A stretch of DNA of 64,000 bases from Caldora sp965222765 (GCA_965222765.1 CBDCVG010000108.1:186001-250000), one strand, 5' to 3'. Positions 9,827 through 18,078 are shown, counted from the first letter of the stretch. The notes: generated by a model not told the origin, from the sequence alone. Program-made: numbers and translations.

Positions 9827-9892
9827 CTTCTCTGTTTCAACTAGAAACTTTGATCTTAATCAGCTCAAGAGGCATCAGCAAGAGGTAATACT

Positions 9893-10018
9893 GGAGCAGG
9901 GAGCAGGGAGCAGGGAGCAGGGAGCAGAGTAAAATTTCAGAAAATGAGAAACCAGTCAACTTTCCTTGGAGCCTTCTGCCTTCTGCCTCCTGCCTCCTGC
10001 CTCCTGCCTCCTGCCTTC
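9893..10018. repeat. two heptamer repeat blocks
   Basis: GGGAGCA-type heptamers (9893-9927) and CCTCCTG-type heptamers (9972-10018) lie in the aroE-10107 intergenic region. They resemble the short tandemly repeated repetitive (STRR) heptamers known from filamentous cyanobacteria. The rest of this 280-base gap shows nothing else I can support. Confidence 0.7.
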
Positions 10019-10106
10019 TTAGACAATTATCCTGATGGAATCTAGTTCCATGTGTATCTAAATTGAAGCGGCAATTAGATTCACCATTCTTTAGATTACG
10101 TAGCTC

Positions 10107-11627
10107 ATGTCGGATTGGAAATGGTTTTTACGAGTAGCATTTCTCGGCTTCGTAGGTACAGTCGTACTCTCCCAGTTATTCTCCCCCACCTTAGAACAAG
10201 ACAAAAGCGATCGCAGCTTGGTTTTGGCTATTACTCCCAAGGAAGTTCAAGCTCAAGCAGATTTACTTGAACCATTAGAGTCTTCTATCATTCCAAAAGA
10301 TCTCTCAGTACCTCTATTCCCGTCGGTACCTTCTACTACAGAAAATATCCCAGCACCAGAAACGCCACTACCCTCACTACCCCTAATCACACCAAAGGAG
10401 ATTCCCACCCCAGAAGCGTCACTACCGGCATCAACTCCCATTCCTCAACTAGAAACTCTCACCCAGGTGAACGAAAAAAAGAGTAAGCAGACACGGAGAT
10501 ACGAGACGCACCAGACGCCGAGAATAAAAACCCCTTTCAAAGAAACCCCTCAATCAAAAAGGCAGGAGGCAGAGGGCAGGAGGCAGGAGGGAAGAGGATT
10601 TGGCTTGTTTGTTCCATTTATAGCCGATGGTGCGCCGCCCGTCGGGCACTCTGAAGAAACACAAGGCAAGAGGGAAGAGAAAAAGACATCGATAAAAGTT
10701 GCCGCCAACACCTTAGAGCGCTCTTCATCAACTTCCAATACTCCAGATGAAACTCCCCAACAACAAGTTTCTGGAACATCTGTCAATACTCCAGAGGAAA
10801 CCTCTTCTTTACCAGTTACCGAAACATCTGTCAATACTCTAGAAGAAACTTCCCAAACATCAGTTACTGAACCACCTGTTAATACTCCAGAGCAAACCTC
10901 TCAAGAACAACTATCAGGAGCTAATCAAGAAATTCTATCCGCTAGCTTGGATGAAGAGGAAAGCTTAGATCAATATTCTGCTCTTTTTGCCACCCCTGTT
11001 TCCGTAGGAATGGTAGCAATTGGTGTAGCTGAAGGGAATTATCGCTTATTTATAGAAGACGGTAATCTCTATGTAGAACAGACATCACTCTATTTCGGAC
11101 ATACTGATCCTGGTAACTTATCCTGGGGAGATGTAGTAACTAATTATGGACCTTGTAGTGATCAAGGGCGTAGTGGAGGCAATATAGCTCTTGCTGAGGA
11201 GTTGTGCTTGCAGCGTTCCCTATCTCAACTACCTACCAATATTGCTGATTTACAAGCGGTAGGGATTGATCCTAGTACAGATATAGAAGCCTTGATAAAT
11301 ACTGCTGACCTTTACAACCAAGCCAGCTTAATCCATTCTCGCAGATTTCCCGAAGCCTTGGCCTGGGCACGCCATGCAGGTCACAATGGAGTAGAAGCGA
11401 TCGCTTGGGCTAGAACTGCATCCTTCTACCTCAATGAGAACCAGGAGATTGATTTACAAGAAGGTGAGAACAAAGCGAGTGGACTCCTAGGCATCTGTGC
11501 CAGGGAAAATCAGCCTATAACTGAATGGCAATGTGTCTATCGGGATCAGCTACGACGAACAAAAGCCATTGCCTCAGTTCTAGATACCTATCGGCAACTC
11601 TCCCAAACTGAGGAGGTGAGGGGATAG
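10107..11627 (+). CDS. membrane-anchored cyanobacterial protein of unknown function
   Basis: I do not recognise a named family. Residues 6-26 form one hydrophobic segment (a signal anchor). Residues about 40-290 are low-complexity Pro/Thr/Ser/Glu with TPEETS-type repeats. A folded C-terminal domain of about 200 residues begins near SLDQYSALFATP and contains GHTDPGN, GPCSDQG, two further cysteines and ALAWARHAGHNG. It is probably anchored in the membrane with its C-terminal domain outside. The linker contains KRQEAEGRRQEGRG, which is a translated stretch of a heptamer repeat (GGCAGGA type) that otherwise lies between genes here. The linker therefore appears to have captured repeat DNA in frame. 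Confidence 0.65.
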   Translation: MSDWKWFLRVAFLGFVGTVVLSQLFSPTLEQDKSDRSLVLAITPKEVQAQADLLEPLESSIIPKDLSVPLFPSVPSTTENIPAPETPLPSLPLITPKEIPTPEASLPASTPIPQLETLTQVNEKKSKQTRRYETHQTPRIKTPFKETPQSKRQEAEGRRQEGRGFGLFVPFIADGAPPVGHSEETQGKREEKKTSIKVAANTLERSSSTSNTPDETPQQQVSGTSVNTPEETSSLPVTETSVNTLEETSQTSVTEPPVNTPEQTSQEQLSGANQEILSASLDEEESLDQYSALFATPVSVGMVAIGVAEGNYRLFIEDGNLYVEQTSLYFGHTDPGNLSWGDVVTNYGPCSDQGRSGGNIALAEELCLQRSLSQLPTNIADLQAVGIDPSTDIEALINTADLYNQASLIHSRRFPEALAWARHAGHNGVEAIAWARTASFYLNENQEIDLQEGENKASGLLGICARENQPITEWQCVYRDQLRRTKAIASVLDTYRQLSQTEEVRG

Positions 11628-11638
11628 GGAGATGGGGA

Positions 11639-11780
11639 AGCTGGGGGTGAGCGAAAAAAAGGGTGGGGAGATAGGGAAATGGGGAGATGGGGAGATAGGG
11701 AAACAAAGGAGAACTAATAATTTGAGAGGATACTTTGCTATAAATCCCACTTCATATTTCGTTCACCCGGGAAGCTGGGG
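11639..11780 (-). repeat. dispersed repeat, copy A (GGGTGAGCGAA ends)
   Basis: A segment of about 140 bases runs from GCTGGGGGTGAGCGAA to TTTCGTTCACCCGGG, containing ATAGGGAAATGGGGAG runs. Its reverse complement matches 17585-17732 over most of its length. The ends are imperfect inverted repeats, so it may be a MITE-like element. It begins just after the stop of the 10107 gene. Confidence 0.6.
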
Positions 11781-11790
11781 AGATATTTAG

Positions 11791-11836
11791 CAATTAGCAA
11801 TTAACAATTAACAATTAACAATTAACAATTAACAAT
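11791..11836. repeat. heptamer repeat (AACAATT)
   Basis: About six tandem heptamers of the form AACAATT lie upstream of pdxJ. They are STRR-like and non-coding. Confidence 0.7.
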
Positions 11837-11896
11837 CCCCAGTTTCGGTTAATATAGATTGCTGAAGACTCGTGCTCATTCAGGAGAAAAAAGCAA

Positions 11897-12616
11897 GTGC
11901 TGACTCTTGGCGTTAATATAGACCACATTGCCACAATTCGGCAGGCGCGGCGCACGGTCGAACCAGATCCGGTGGCAGCAGCAGTGTTGGCGGAACTGGC
12001 TGGTGCAGATGGCATTACTACCCATCTGAGGGAAGACAGGCGTCATATTCAAGACAGGGATGTGCGCTTGTTGCGACAGACAGTGCGAACTCACTTAAAT
12101 CTGGAAATGGCTCCTACTGATGAAATGGTAGCGATCGCCTTGGACATTAAACCTGATTATGTTACCCTCGTACCTGAAAAACGGGAAGAAGTGACTACAG
12201 AGGGGGGACTCGATGTTGCTGGTCAAATGCCTCGGATGAGTGAGATTATCGCCAAGTTGCAAGATAGTGGTATTCCCGTTAGCTTATTTATTGATCCTGA
12301 CTCAACTCAAATCGAGGCTGCTAGTAAACTGCAAGCTAAGTTCATTGAACTGCATACTGGTTCCTATGCAGAGGCAGTTAGTGAAGCAAGTCGCCAACAA
12401 GAATTAGCTTTGTTAACCAAGGGATGCGAAAATGCGATCGCAGCTGGAATCCGAGTCAACGCTGGACATGGTCTCACCTATTGGAATGTCTATCCTGTAG
12501 CTTGCATTACAGGCATGGAAGAACTCAATATTGGACACAGTATAATCTCTAGAGCTGTTCTCGTTGGTCTAGAACGAGCTGTCCGAGAAATGAAACAAGC
12601 CATGCGGGGAATTTAG
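11897..12616 (+). CDS. pdxJ: pyridoxine 5'-phosphate synthase
   Basis: The enzyme condenses 1-deoxyxylulose 5-phosphate with 3-amino-2-oxopropyl phosphate to make pyridoxine 5'-phosphate (DXP-dependent vitamin B6 pathway). The 239 residues fit the family. Motifs seen are GVNIDHIATIRQARR, THLREDRRHI (active-site His), VPEKREEVTTEGGLD (active-site Glu) and NAGHGLTYWN (second His). The start is a GTG, supported by AGGAG about 10 bases upstream. The TAG stop falls inside the first unit of a GAATTTA heptamer array, so the repeat touches the coding end. Confidence 0.96.
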   Translation: MLTLGVNIDHIATIRQARRTVEPDPVAAAVLAELAGADGITTHLREDRRHIQDRDVRLLRQTVRTHLNLEMAPTDEMVAIALDIKPDYVTLVPEKREEVTTEGGLDVAGQMPRMSEIIAKLQDSGIPVSLFIDPDSTQIEAASKLQAKFIELHTGSYAEAVSEASRQQELALLTKGCENAIAAGIRVNAGHGLTYWNVYPVACITGMEELNIGHSIISRAVLVGLERAVREMKQAMRGI

Positions 12617-12640
12617 AATTTAGAATTTAGAATTTAGAAT
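12610..12640. repeat. heptamer repeat (AATTTAG) at pdxJ stop
   Basis: Four tandem heptamers are seen; the TAG of the first unit is the pdxJ stop codon. A related short run is at about 17200-17220. Confidence 0.75.
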
Positions 12641-12696
12641 TACTTTCTTCAATCTAAAATGCTAAATCAAGGAATGTAACCACAAACTAACAACCA

Positions 12697-13026
12697 ATGA
12701 CAACTTACTACTACGTTTTAGCTAGTCAAAGCTTTCTCACAGAAAAAGAACCCTTGGAAGAAGTACTCAGGGAGCGCACCAGGAATTACCACGAAAATGA
12801 GAAAGAAATTGACTTTTGGTTAGTCAAGCAACCTGCCTTCCTAGAAGCACCAGAAATGGCAGCGGTTAAGCAAGAATGCCCTCAACCAGCAGCTGCGATA
12901 ATTTCCACCAATTCTAAATTCATCACCTGGCTCAAGTTACGCTTAGAATTTGTTAACACTGGCGAATTTCAAGCTCCTTCAGATCTTATTCCTGATCCTC
13001 TAGCTTCTCTTGTTTCCGTATCTTAA
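12697..13026 (+). CDS. ycf54: Ycf54 family, Mg-protoporphyrin IX ester cyclase subunit
   Basis: The 109 residues match the cyanobacterial and plastid Ycf54 family across the length: N-terminal TTYYYVLASQ, EIDFWLVKQPAFLEAPE in the middle, and FVNTGEFQAPS with DPLASL at the end. The family is an accessory subunit needed for activity or stability of the oxidative cyclase (AcsF/CycI) that forms ring E of chlorophyll. ATG 12697 gives the conserved N-terminus. Only 11 bases separate it from the next gene, so the two may be co-transcribed. Confidence 0.93.
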   Translation: MTTYYYVLASQSFLTEKEPLEEVLRERTRNYHENEKEIDFWLVKQPAFLEAPEMAAVKQECPQPAAAIISTNSKFITWLKLRLEFVNTGEFQAPSDLIPDPLASLVSVS

Positions 13027-13037
13027 TAGGTGTTAGG

Positions 13038-13664
13038 TTGGACAGAAGATTAATCTTCAGCTTCGTCATCATTCCATTTATCCTATGGAGCAATTTGGTT
13101 GAGTCTACTATTGCTCAACCAACTGCTCCAGTTTGTCAGCCACCACAAAAGGATGAATATCTTTTGTTCATCCTCACCCAGACAAGGGCAGCCTATGAAG
13201 AAATTCAAGCAATTTTACCACCCCAACTTCCTACTACTTTTTGTCAATATTTAGAGGATAAGGTAACTCGCGTTGGTGGTTTCAAGAACTTGCTAGATGC
13301 TCAAGGATGGGCACGTTATTTCAATGAAATTGCAGGTTTATCAGCATTTGTGATTCAAGCAGCACCGCCTCGCAATTCTCCTAATCTCCCTACCTATAAA
13401 CCTCAGCCTTTAACTGATGGCTATGCCGTATTAGTAGATTACTTCAGCCAGCCGGAAATTGCATCTGAGTTAAGGCAAGTAATTGGTACTGAGGTAGCTT
13501 TAGTCACTTATGCTCAGCGCCCCTATTTACTCGCACTACATACCAAGAGTGAAAAGGAAGCTAACTCCAAATTCAGGCAATTAAGCGATCGCGGTTTTAC
13601 CAGTATAGTAGTTGATAGCCGTAGCGTGATTCTGATTAGACCTGTATTAGACGTCAATCCCTAA
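13038..13664 (+). CDS. exported cyanobacterial protein of unknown function
   Basis: The product has 208 residues with a signal peptide (LIFSFVIIPFILWSNLVES, cleavage near TIAQ). The mature part has two cysteines and a C-terminal half of alternating strands and helices (YAVLVDYFSQPE, VALVTYAQRPYLLALH) that could be a ferredoxin-like or SPOR-like fold; this is a guess from pattern. The start is a TTG 11 bases after the ycf54 stop. Function unknown; it is probably periplasmic or thylakoid-lumenal. Confidence 0.7.
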   Translation: MDRRLIFSFVIIPFILWSNLVESTIAQPTAPVCQPPQKDEYLLFILTQTRAAYEEIQAILPPQLPTTFCQYLEDKVTRVGGFKNLLDAQGWARYFNEIAGLSAFVIQAAPPRNSPNLPTYKPQPLTDGYAVLVDYFSQPEIASELRQVIGTEVALVTYAQRPYLLALHTKSEKEANSKFRQLSDRGFTSIVVDSRSVILIRPVLDVNP

Positions 13665-13668
13665 TTAC

Positions 13669-13700
13669 CAATTCTCAATTCTCAATTCTCAATTCTCAAT
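13669..13700. repeat. heptamer repeat (CTCAATT) running into a start codon
   Basis: About four CTCAATT heptamers follow the 13038 gene. The last unit supplies the A and T of the ATG at 13699. The array therefore occupies the whole leader of the kinase fragment, leaving no normal ribosome-binding site. Confidence 0.7.
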
Positions 13701-13929
13701 GAGTCTCTGCATTAATCCTAACTGTCCCCATCCCGAAAATCCTGATAATAGTCTTTTCTGTAACACTTGTGGTTCAGAATTGCTGTTGGCAGGAAGATAT
13801 CGGGTGAGGCAGTTACTCAGTGGCAAAGGGGGATTTGGTAGAACTTATGAAGTGAGTCAGGGGAGTACAACTAAAGTACTCAAAGTCTTGATTAACCATC
13901 AACCTAAAGCTATTGAATTATTTAAGTAG
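13699..13929 (+). pseudogene. serine/threonine kinase N-terminal stub
   Basis: The 76 residues contain a four-cysteine zinc-ribbon (CINPNCPHPENPDNSLFCNTCG) followed by the first strands of a protein kinase: GRYRVRQLLSGKGGFGRTYEV (glycine loop) and VLKVLINHQPKAIELFK (the VLKVL lysine region). This is the usual opening of cyanobacterial 4-Cys Ser/Thr kinases. A stop follows at once, and the catalytic HRD and DFG motifs and all later domains are absent. I take it as a truncated gene; it might still encode a small zinc protein. Confidence 0.8.
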
Positions 13930-14038
13930 GATTTTTCTTTCGCCAATGCTTCACCCTTTCCGGATTTATCTCAGAGAAATTTTAAGAAACACATTCAGCT
14001 ACAGGGCTTTGGATGAAGCATTTGTAGCAGGCGGTTGA

Positions 14039-14106
14039 GGGCGAAGCATTTGGATTGATATATTCGGGGTTTGTCTGGGAAAAATTATTGCTCAAATGCT
14101 TCGCCC
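14039..14106. repeat. palindromic repeat with GGGCGAAGCATTTG ends
   Basis: GGGCGAAGCATTTG (14039-14052) and its exact reverse complement (14093-14106) enclose 40 bases. The region from 13930 to 14264 otherwise contains no gene I can support; it follows the kinase stub and precedes the UPF0175 gene. Confidence 0.75.
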
Positions 14107-14264
14107 CTACAATTCCAACTTACATTTGTTGCCTATAGTAAGCGATCGCATCCTTAAGGTACTCTATATGTGCGCACATTTTTCCATTGTAAAATGGTAT
14201 CAAGCAATCAAATCCCAGTCAACTGAATTCCTAGCAACTCATTCCAACCCTGAGAATATTAGCG

Positions 14265-14519
14265 ATGAAAACTATCTCTCTTCAACTTCCAGAAACTGTA
14301 TTCTCTGCTCTGCGCAAAAGTCCTGATGAATTTGTTCGAGAGATGCAGATTGCTGCTGCCGTTAAATGGTATGAACTAGGTGAGATATCCCAAGAAAAAG
14401 CCTCAGAAATAGCTGCTTTGACTCGTGAAGAATTTATCTTGGCATTGGCACGTTATCAGGTTGATTTTATGCAATATACAGCGGAAGAACTTGAAGAGGA
14501 AATGATGAATGTTAGTTAA
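14265..14519 (+). CDS. UPF0175 family antitoxin-like protein
   Basis: The 84 residues match UPF0175: N-terminal MKTISLQLPETVFSALRKSP, then REMQIAAAVKWYELGEISQEKASEIAALTREEF, and a C-terminal acidic tail with EELEEEM. The family is usually the antitoxin partner of a DUF3368 PIN-like toxin encoded immediately downstream. Here the start of such a toxin (14509) overlaps this gene's 3' end by 11 bases but is truncated, so the antitoxin looks orphaned. A HIP1-containing intergenic stretch lies upstream. Confidence 0.82.
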   Translation: MKTISLQLPETVFSALRKSPDEFVREMQIAAAVKWYELGEISQEKASEIAALTREEFILALARYQVDFMQYTAEELEEEMMNVS

Positions 14520-14640
14520 GAAAGTGATTGTCAATTCTTCCCCACTCATTGTTTTGTTTAAAAGTCAACAGGTAGCTCTGCTTCCTCTCCCATCGTTAAT
14601 CTTCTTAAGCAAAAAGCAGGAGAGTAAGAAGATAAAATAA
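14509..14640 (+). pseudogene. DUF3368 PIN-like toxin, N-terminal fragment
   Basis: A 43-codon frame starts at ATG 14509, inside the last codons of the UPF0175 gene. It reads VIVNSSPLIVLFKSQQ, then diverges and stops. NSSPLIxLxK is the typical N-terminus of DUF3368 proteins (PIN-like nucleases of toxin-antitoxin pairs), which are normally about 160 residues. The first 25 residues look family-like; the rest (SLIFLSKKQESKKIK) does not. This is inferred to be a deletion remnant of the toxin. Confidence 0.65.
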
Positions 14641-14722
14641 ATACCACAAGCAGATGAGCTCAGGAAACAAGGAGTTAGGTTATGCGATATAAAGGCGAAT
14701 TTGTGTCATTATTCCCCATTTC

Positions 14723-15175
14723 CTAATAAGCAGGAGACGCCAACCAAGAAATGGCAATACCTAAGATTAAACCAACAATTACTTGAAAAGGCGTATGTCC
14801 AAGTAATTCCTTGAGGCGCTCTTCATTAAACTCTTTGCCTGCAAATAACTCATCAATGATTTGGTTGAGGATACGAGCTTGCTTACCAGCAGCTTGACGC
14901 ACACCAGCAGCATCATACATCACAATTACAGCAAAAATTGTAGCGATCGCAAACTCAGCAGACCCCCATCCAACTGTTTGCCCTACTCCCGTTGCTAGAG
15001 CTGCTACTAGTGCGGAGTGGGAACTAGGCATACCGCCAGTAGTCACCAGCACACGGATATTAAATTTACGATTTTTGGTTAGCTCCACCAGGAACTTTAA
15101 TATTTGAGTAATCAAACAAGCAAGAAGTGCAACCATTAATATATGGTTGTTTAGGATATCGCCAAAGTCCTGCAT
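14723..15175 (-). CDS. divergent PAP2 family (DUF212) membrane protein
   Basis: The 150-residue membrane protein has the DUF212 signatures GGMPSSHSALVAALA and a late GHTPFQV, which resemble the acid phosphatase/PAP2 histidine motifs. It has about four hydrophobic segments. The family may dephosphorylate lipid phosphates; its substrate is unproven. It lies 68 bases downstream of crtE on the same strand, which suggests a link with prenyl-lipid metabolism. Confidence 0.9.
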   Translation of the reverse strand: MQDFGDILNNHILMVALLACLITQILKFLVELTKNRKFNIRVLVTTGGMPSSHSALVAALATGVGQTVGWGSAEFAIATIFAVIVMYDAAGVRQAAGKQARILNQIIDELFAGKEFNEERLKELLGHTPFQVIVGLILGIAISWLASPAY

Positions 15176-15243
15176 AATCTTTTACTGGTAATTAGTCATT
15201 GGTTGTTAGCTACTAGTTATTAACCAACAACTTGCCAACAAAT

Positions 15244-16173
15244 TTAATGAGTGCGGGTGGTAATGAAGTCAGCAAGTACTATTAAAGGTACTGCCTTCTC
15301 ACCAAAGGGTTCAAGTTGGGCTTTTGCTGTATCTACTAACTGTTTAGCTTTCGCTTTTGATACCTCTAGTCCCCAAAGAGCAGGATAAGTTACTTTTTGT
15401 GCTTGCAAATCTTTACCTGCGGTTTTCCCTAATTCCTCTTGAGTAGCAGTGATATCCAGAATGTCATCAACAATCTGAAATGCTAACCCAATATTTTGGG
15501 CATAGCAAGAGAGCCGTTCAATATCCCCATCTGTTGCTCCAGCTAAAATTGCTCCAGAAACTACTGAAGCTTCTAGCAAAGCCCCGGTTTTGTGAGTGTG
15601 AATGAAAGTGAGGGTTTCCTCCTGAATATCTAACTTACCTTCTGATTCCAAGTCAACAACTTGCCCCCCAACCAATCCCGACGCACCTACTGCTCTACCT
15701 AACCAAGCAATTACCTGTAACAATCTCTGAGCTGGAACACCCTGGGTTTGAACAGCAACAGACTCAAAGGCATAAGATAATAACCCATCTCCTGCCAGAA
15801 TAGCAATATCTTCACCATAAACTTTGTGGTTAGTTAGTTGCCCTCGACGGTAGTCATCATTGTCCATTGCTGGCATATCATCGTGAATTAATGACATGGT
15901 ATGAATCATTTCCAGAGCACAGGCGGTTGGCATTGCCATTTCCACGGTGCCACCCATTAGTTCACAGGTGGCAAGGCAAAGAATTGGGCGCAAACGTTTC
16001 CCTTTAGCCAACAGGGAATAGCGCATTGCCTCATAAATCTTTTCGGGATAGGCGATGGGCATAGAATGATCCATTGCCGCCTCAACTTGAGCCTGCCGCT
16101 TTTTTAAATAAGTTGATAAGTCAAAAACTGGCGATTTCCCTTGGGGGGCAGGACGCCCATCCGTCGCTACCAT
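15244..16173 (-). CDS. crtE: geranylgeranyl diphosphate synthase
   Basis: This trans-prenyltransferase extends allylic diphosphates with isopentenyl diphosphate to C20 for carotenoids, the chlorophyll phytyl tail and quinones. The 309 residues show KGKRLRPIL (substrate Lys/Arg), the first aspartate motif HDDMPAMDNDDYRRG, GLLSYAFE, HKTGALLEASV and the second aspartate motif QIVDDILD. The start MVATDGRP fits cyanobacterial CrtE. It lies between folD and DUF212 in one run of short gaps (48 and 68 bases), probably an operon. Confidence 0.93.
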   Translation of the reverse strand: MVATDGRPAPQGKSPVFDLSTYLKKRQAQVEAAMDHSMPIAYPEKIYEAMRYSLLAKGKRLRPILCLATCELMGGTVEMAMPTACALEMIHTMSLIHDDMPAMDNDDYRRGQLTNHKVYGEDIAILAGDGLLSYAFESVAVQTQGVPAQRLLQVIAWLGRAVGASGLVGGQVVDLESEGKLDIQEETLTFIHTHKTGALLEASVVSGAILAGATDGDIERLSCYAQNIGLAFQIVDDILDITATQEELGKTAGKDLQAQKVTYPALWGLEVSKAKAKQLVDTAKAQLEPFGEKAVPLIVLADFITTRTH

Positions 16174-16221
16174 GCTTTAATTCCTTGATTTTCCTATCAT
16201 TTCTTTAATAATTCTACGGGG

Positions 16222-17109
16222 CTAGGGGTACGAAAGGGAATTTGCTGTTGCATAACTCAGCACTGTATTTTGCAGCAACATAGTAACAGTCATTGGTCCA
16301 ACCCCACCAGGCACGGGGGTAATAAATTGGGCAACTTCCCGGATAGAGTCGAAATGGACATCTCCCACTAAGCGGGATTCACCACTATCGTTAGTAACTC
16401 GGTTGATACCTACATCAATTACCACTGCTGATGGTTTTACCATATCAGCGGTGATCATTTGGGGACGCCCGACTGCAGCAATGAGAATATCAGCACTGTG
16501 GGTAAGGTTGGGGAGATTTTGCGATCGCGAATGAGCAATAGTTACGGTAGCATTGGCTTCTAAGAGCATTAAAGCTAAGGGTTTACCTACTAAAATACTG
16601 CGCCCTACTACTACTGCTTGTTTACCTTGTAAGTCAATCTGATATTCCTGCAAAAGGCGCATTACCCCTGCTGGAGTGCAGCTGCGTAAACCAGTTTCTC
16701 CCCGCACCAGCCTTCCCAGATTCATTGGGTGCAATCCATCGACATCTTTATCGGGATGGATTTGGTGTAGTAAGGAAACTGCATCCAAATGTTCGGGTAC
16801 AGGTAGCTGGAGGAGAATACCATCAACCCGCGGATCTTGATTGAGAATACTGATTGCTTCCTCTAGTTCTGCTTGGGAAGTCTTAGTGGGAAAATGATGT
16901 CCAAAAGAGGCAATGCCTATCTTAGTGCAAGCACGCTCTTTATTACGGACATAGGTGGCGCTAGCAGGGTTATCTCCCACCATCAGTACTGCTAATCCAG
17001 GAGGGCGTCCAGTTTTTGAGATCAGGGGTTTGATTTGCTCATGCAACTGGGTTTGAATTTGTTTCGCTAGAGTTTTACCATCTAGCAGTTGGGCATAGTT
17101 TTTGTTCAT
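16222..17109 (-). CDS. folD: methylenetetrahydrofolate dehydrogenase/cyclohydrolase
   Basis: This bifunctional cytoplasmic enzyme interconverts 5,10-methylene-, methenyl- and 10-formyl-tetrahydrofolate with NADP. The 295 residues include YVRNKERACTKIGI (catalytic Tyr and Lys), QLPVPEHLD, DVDGLHPMNLGRL, the nucleotide loop VVGRSILVGKPLA and the C-terminal PGGVGPMTVTMLLQNT. It is the first gene of the folD-crtE-DUF212 run; a promoter should lie in the 17110-17220 region but I cannot place it. Confidence 0.96.
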   Translation of the reverse strand: MNKNYAQLLDGKTLAKQIQTQLHEQIKPLISKTGRPPGLAVLMVGDNPASATYVRNKERACTKIGIASFGHHFPTKTSQAELEEAISILNQDPRVDGILLQLPVPEHLDAVSLLHQIHPDKDVDGLHPMNLGRLVRGETGLRSCTPAGVMRLLQEYQIDLQGKQAVVVGRSILVGKPLALMLLEANATVTIAHSRSQNLPNLTHSADILIAAVGRPQMITADMVKPSAVVIDVGINRVTNDSGESRLVGDVHFDSIREVAQFITPVPGGVGPMTVTMLLQNTVLSYATANSLSYP

Positions 17110-17226
17110 CAGTCTTTCCGTGAGACTCTACCCTCAGTTTGTGCAGGGTAGAATAGATATTTAAGATAGTATCCGGAGTTTAGACTAGTACCGCTGCGTG
17201 GAATTTAGAATTTAGAATTTAAGAAT

Positions 17227-17287
17227 GTAGTGCGAGCGTCTCGCTCGCGATCGATCAGTCACCCCGCGAGCAAGATGCTCGCACTAC
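17227..17287. repeat. palindromic repeat (GTAGTGCGAGC ends)
   Basis: GTAGTGCGAGCGTCTCGCTCGCG and CGCGAGCAAGATGCTCGCACTAC are inverted repeats differing at two positions, separated by 15 bases. A related GAGCATCTTGCTC palindrome is at 61600-61648. Both are dispersed intergenic elements. Confidence 0.7.
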
Positions 17288-17472
17288 TCTATTCCAATAT
17301 TTTAGCTGTGTCGCGCCAGTAGTTAATTTCATCAAACTTTTATGCAAGATTTATCTAGTCTTCACACAAAAGCTGGTTCAACTGTTACCTAGTAGGCGAT
17401 AATTAGATCAAAGAGAGACATACTCTCATCAATTTAATCCGCTTCTATACAGAATTGCTATACTTACCACCT

Positions 17473-17500
17473 ACCCGCCTGTATCCCTCAGGCGGGTAAT
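17473..17500 (+). terminator. hairpin with short T-rich tail
   Basis: ACCCGCCTG, TATCCCT, CAGGCGGGT forms a 9-base-pair stem followed by AATTTTAA. No gene precedes it on the plus strand (folD runs the other way from 17109), so if it terminates anything it would be a small RNA beginning between about 17290 and 17450. The gap 17110-17904 otherwise holds only the two repeats listed beside it. Confidence 0.45.
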
Positions 17501-17584
17501 TTTAACTAGTGCAAGAAGGTAGAAGGGAAGAACGCTTACTGTACAAGCTTTTTAAGCTCATCCTACGACTAATACCAAATCTGG

Positions 17585-17732
17585 GCTCACCCGGGAGCTG
17601 GGGGGGGGGTGAGCGAAATCTTGGTTGGAATTTCTAGCGAAGTATCCTGTCAAATTATTATTTCTCCTTTGTTTCCCTATCTCCCTATCTCCCTATCTCC
17701 CCACCTTTTTTTCGCTCACCCAGCTGGGGGTG
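17585..17732 (+). repeat. dispersed repeat, copy B (GGGTGAGCGAA ends)
   Basis: This is the opposite orientation of the segment at 11639-11780: it shares the GGTGAGCGAAAT left end, AAGTATCCTxTCAAATTATTA and CTCCTTTGTTTCCCTATCTCC inside, and the TTCGCTCACCCAGC right end. The copies differ by point changes and in the number of CTCCCTAT units. Confidence 0.65.
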
Positions 17733-17904
17733 AAGATAACAGGGTGGGCTCCCTGCCACTTTCGGTGATTACTATCACTGACAAGTGTTGTTTAAATCAC
17801 ATAAAAATCTTTGGATTATCACAATTATTGTTGCTCAAAATCAACTAACTAATTTTGATTTTTTGGGACTATAAAAATGTGATTCAAACAGGGAATAGCA
17901 GCTC

Positions 17905-18078
17905 ATGAAACTTGCTTATCGCGGTCTAACTTACCAACCAGCACAAGTTACTATCGACACATTTGAAACTGAAGTAACTGCCAAATTCAGAGGAACACAG
18001 TACAACATCCATCGTCCCATCAATGTTCTTTGTAATCACACAAGAAGAAAGAAATACCGTGGCTTAGTTTACAGCTAG
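17905..18078 (+). CDS. DUF4278 family small protein
   Basis: A 57-residue product starts MKLAYRGLTYQPAQ and contains EVTAKFRGTQYNI with a basic tail TRRKKYRGLVY. The MKLxYRGxxY opening and the KFRG element are the hallmark of DUF4278, a small cyanobacterial family of unknown function. ATG 17905 is preceded by GGGAATAG. A hairpin terminator follows at 18105. Confidence 0.8.
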   Translation: MKLAYRGLTYQPAQVTIDTFETEVTAKFRGTQYNIHRPINVLCNHTRRKKYRGLVYS

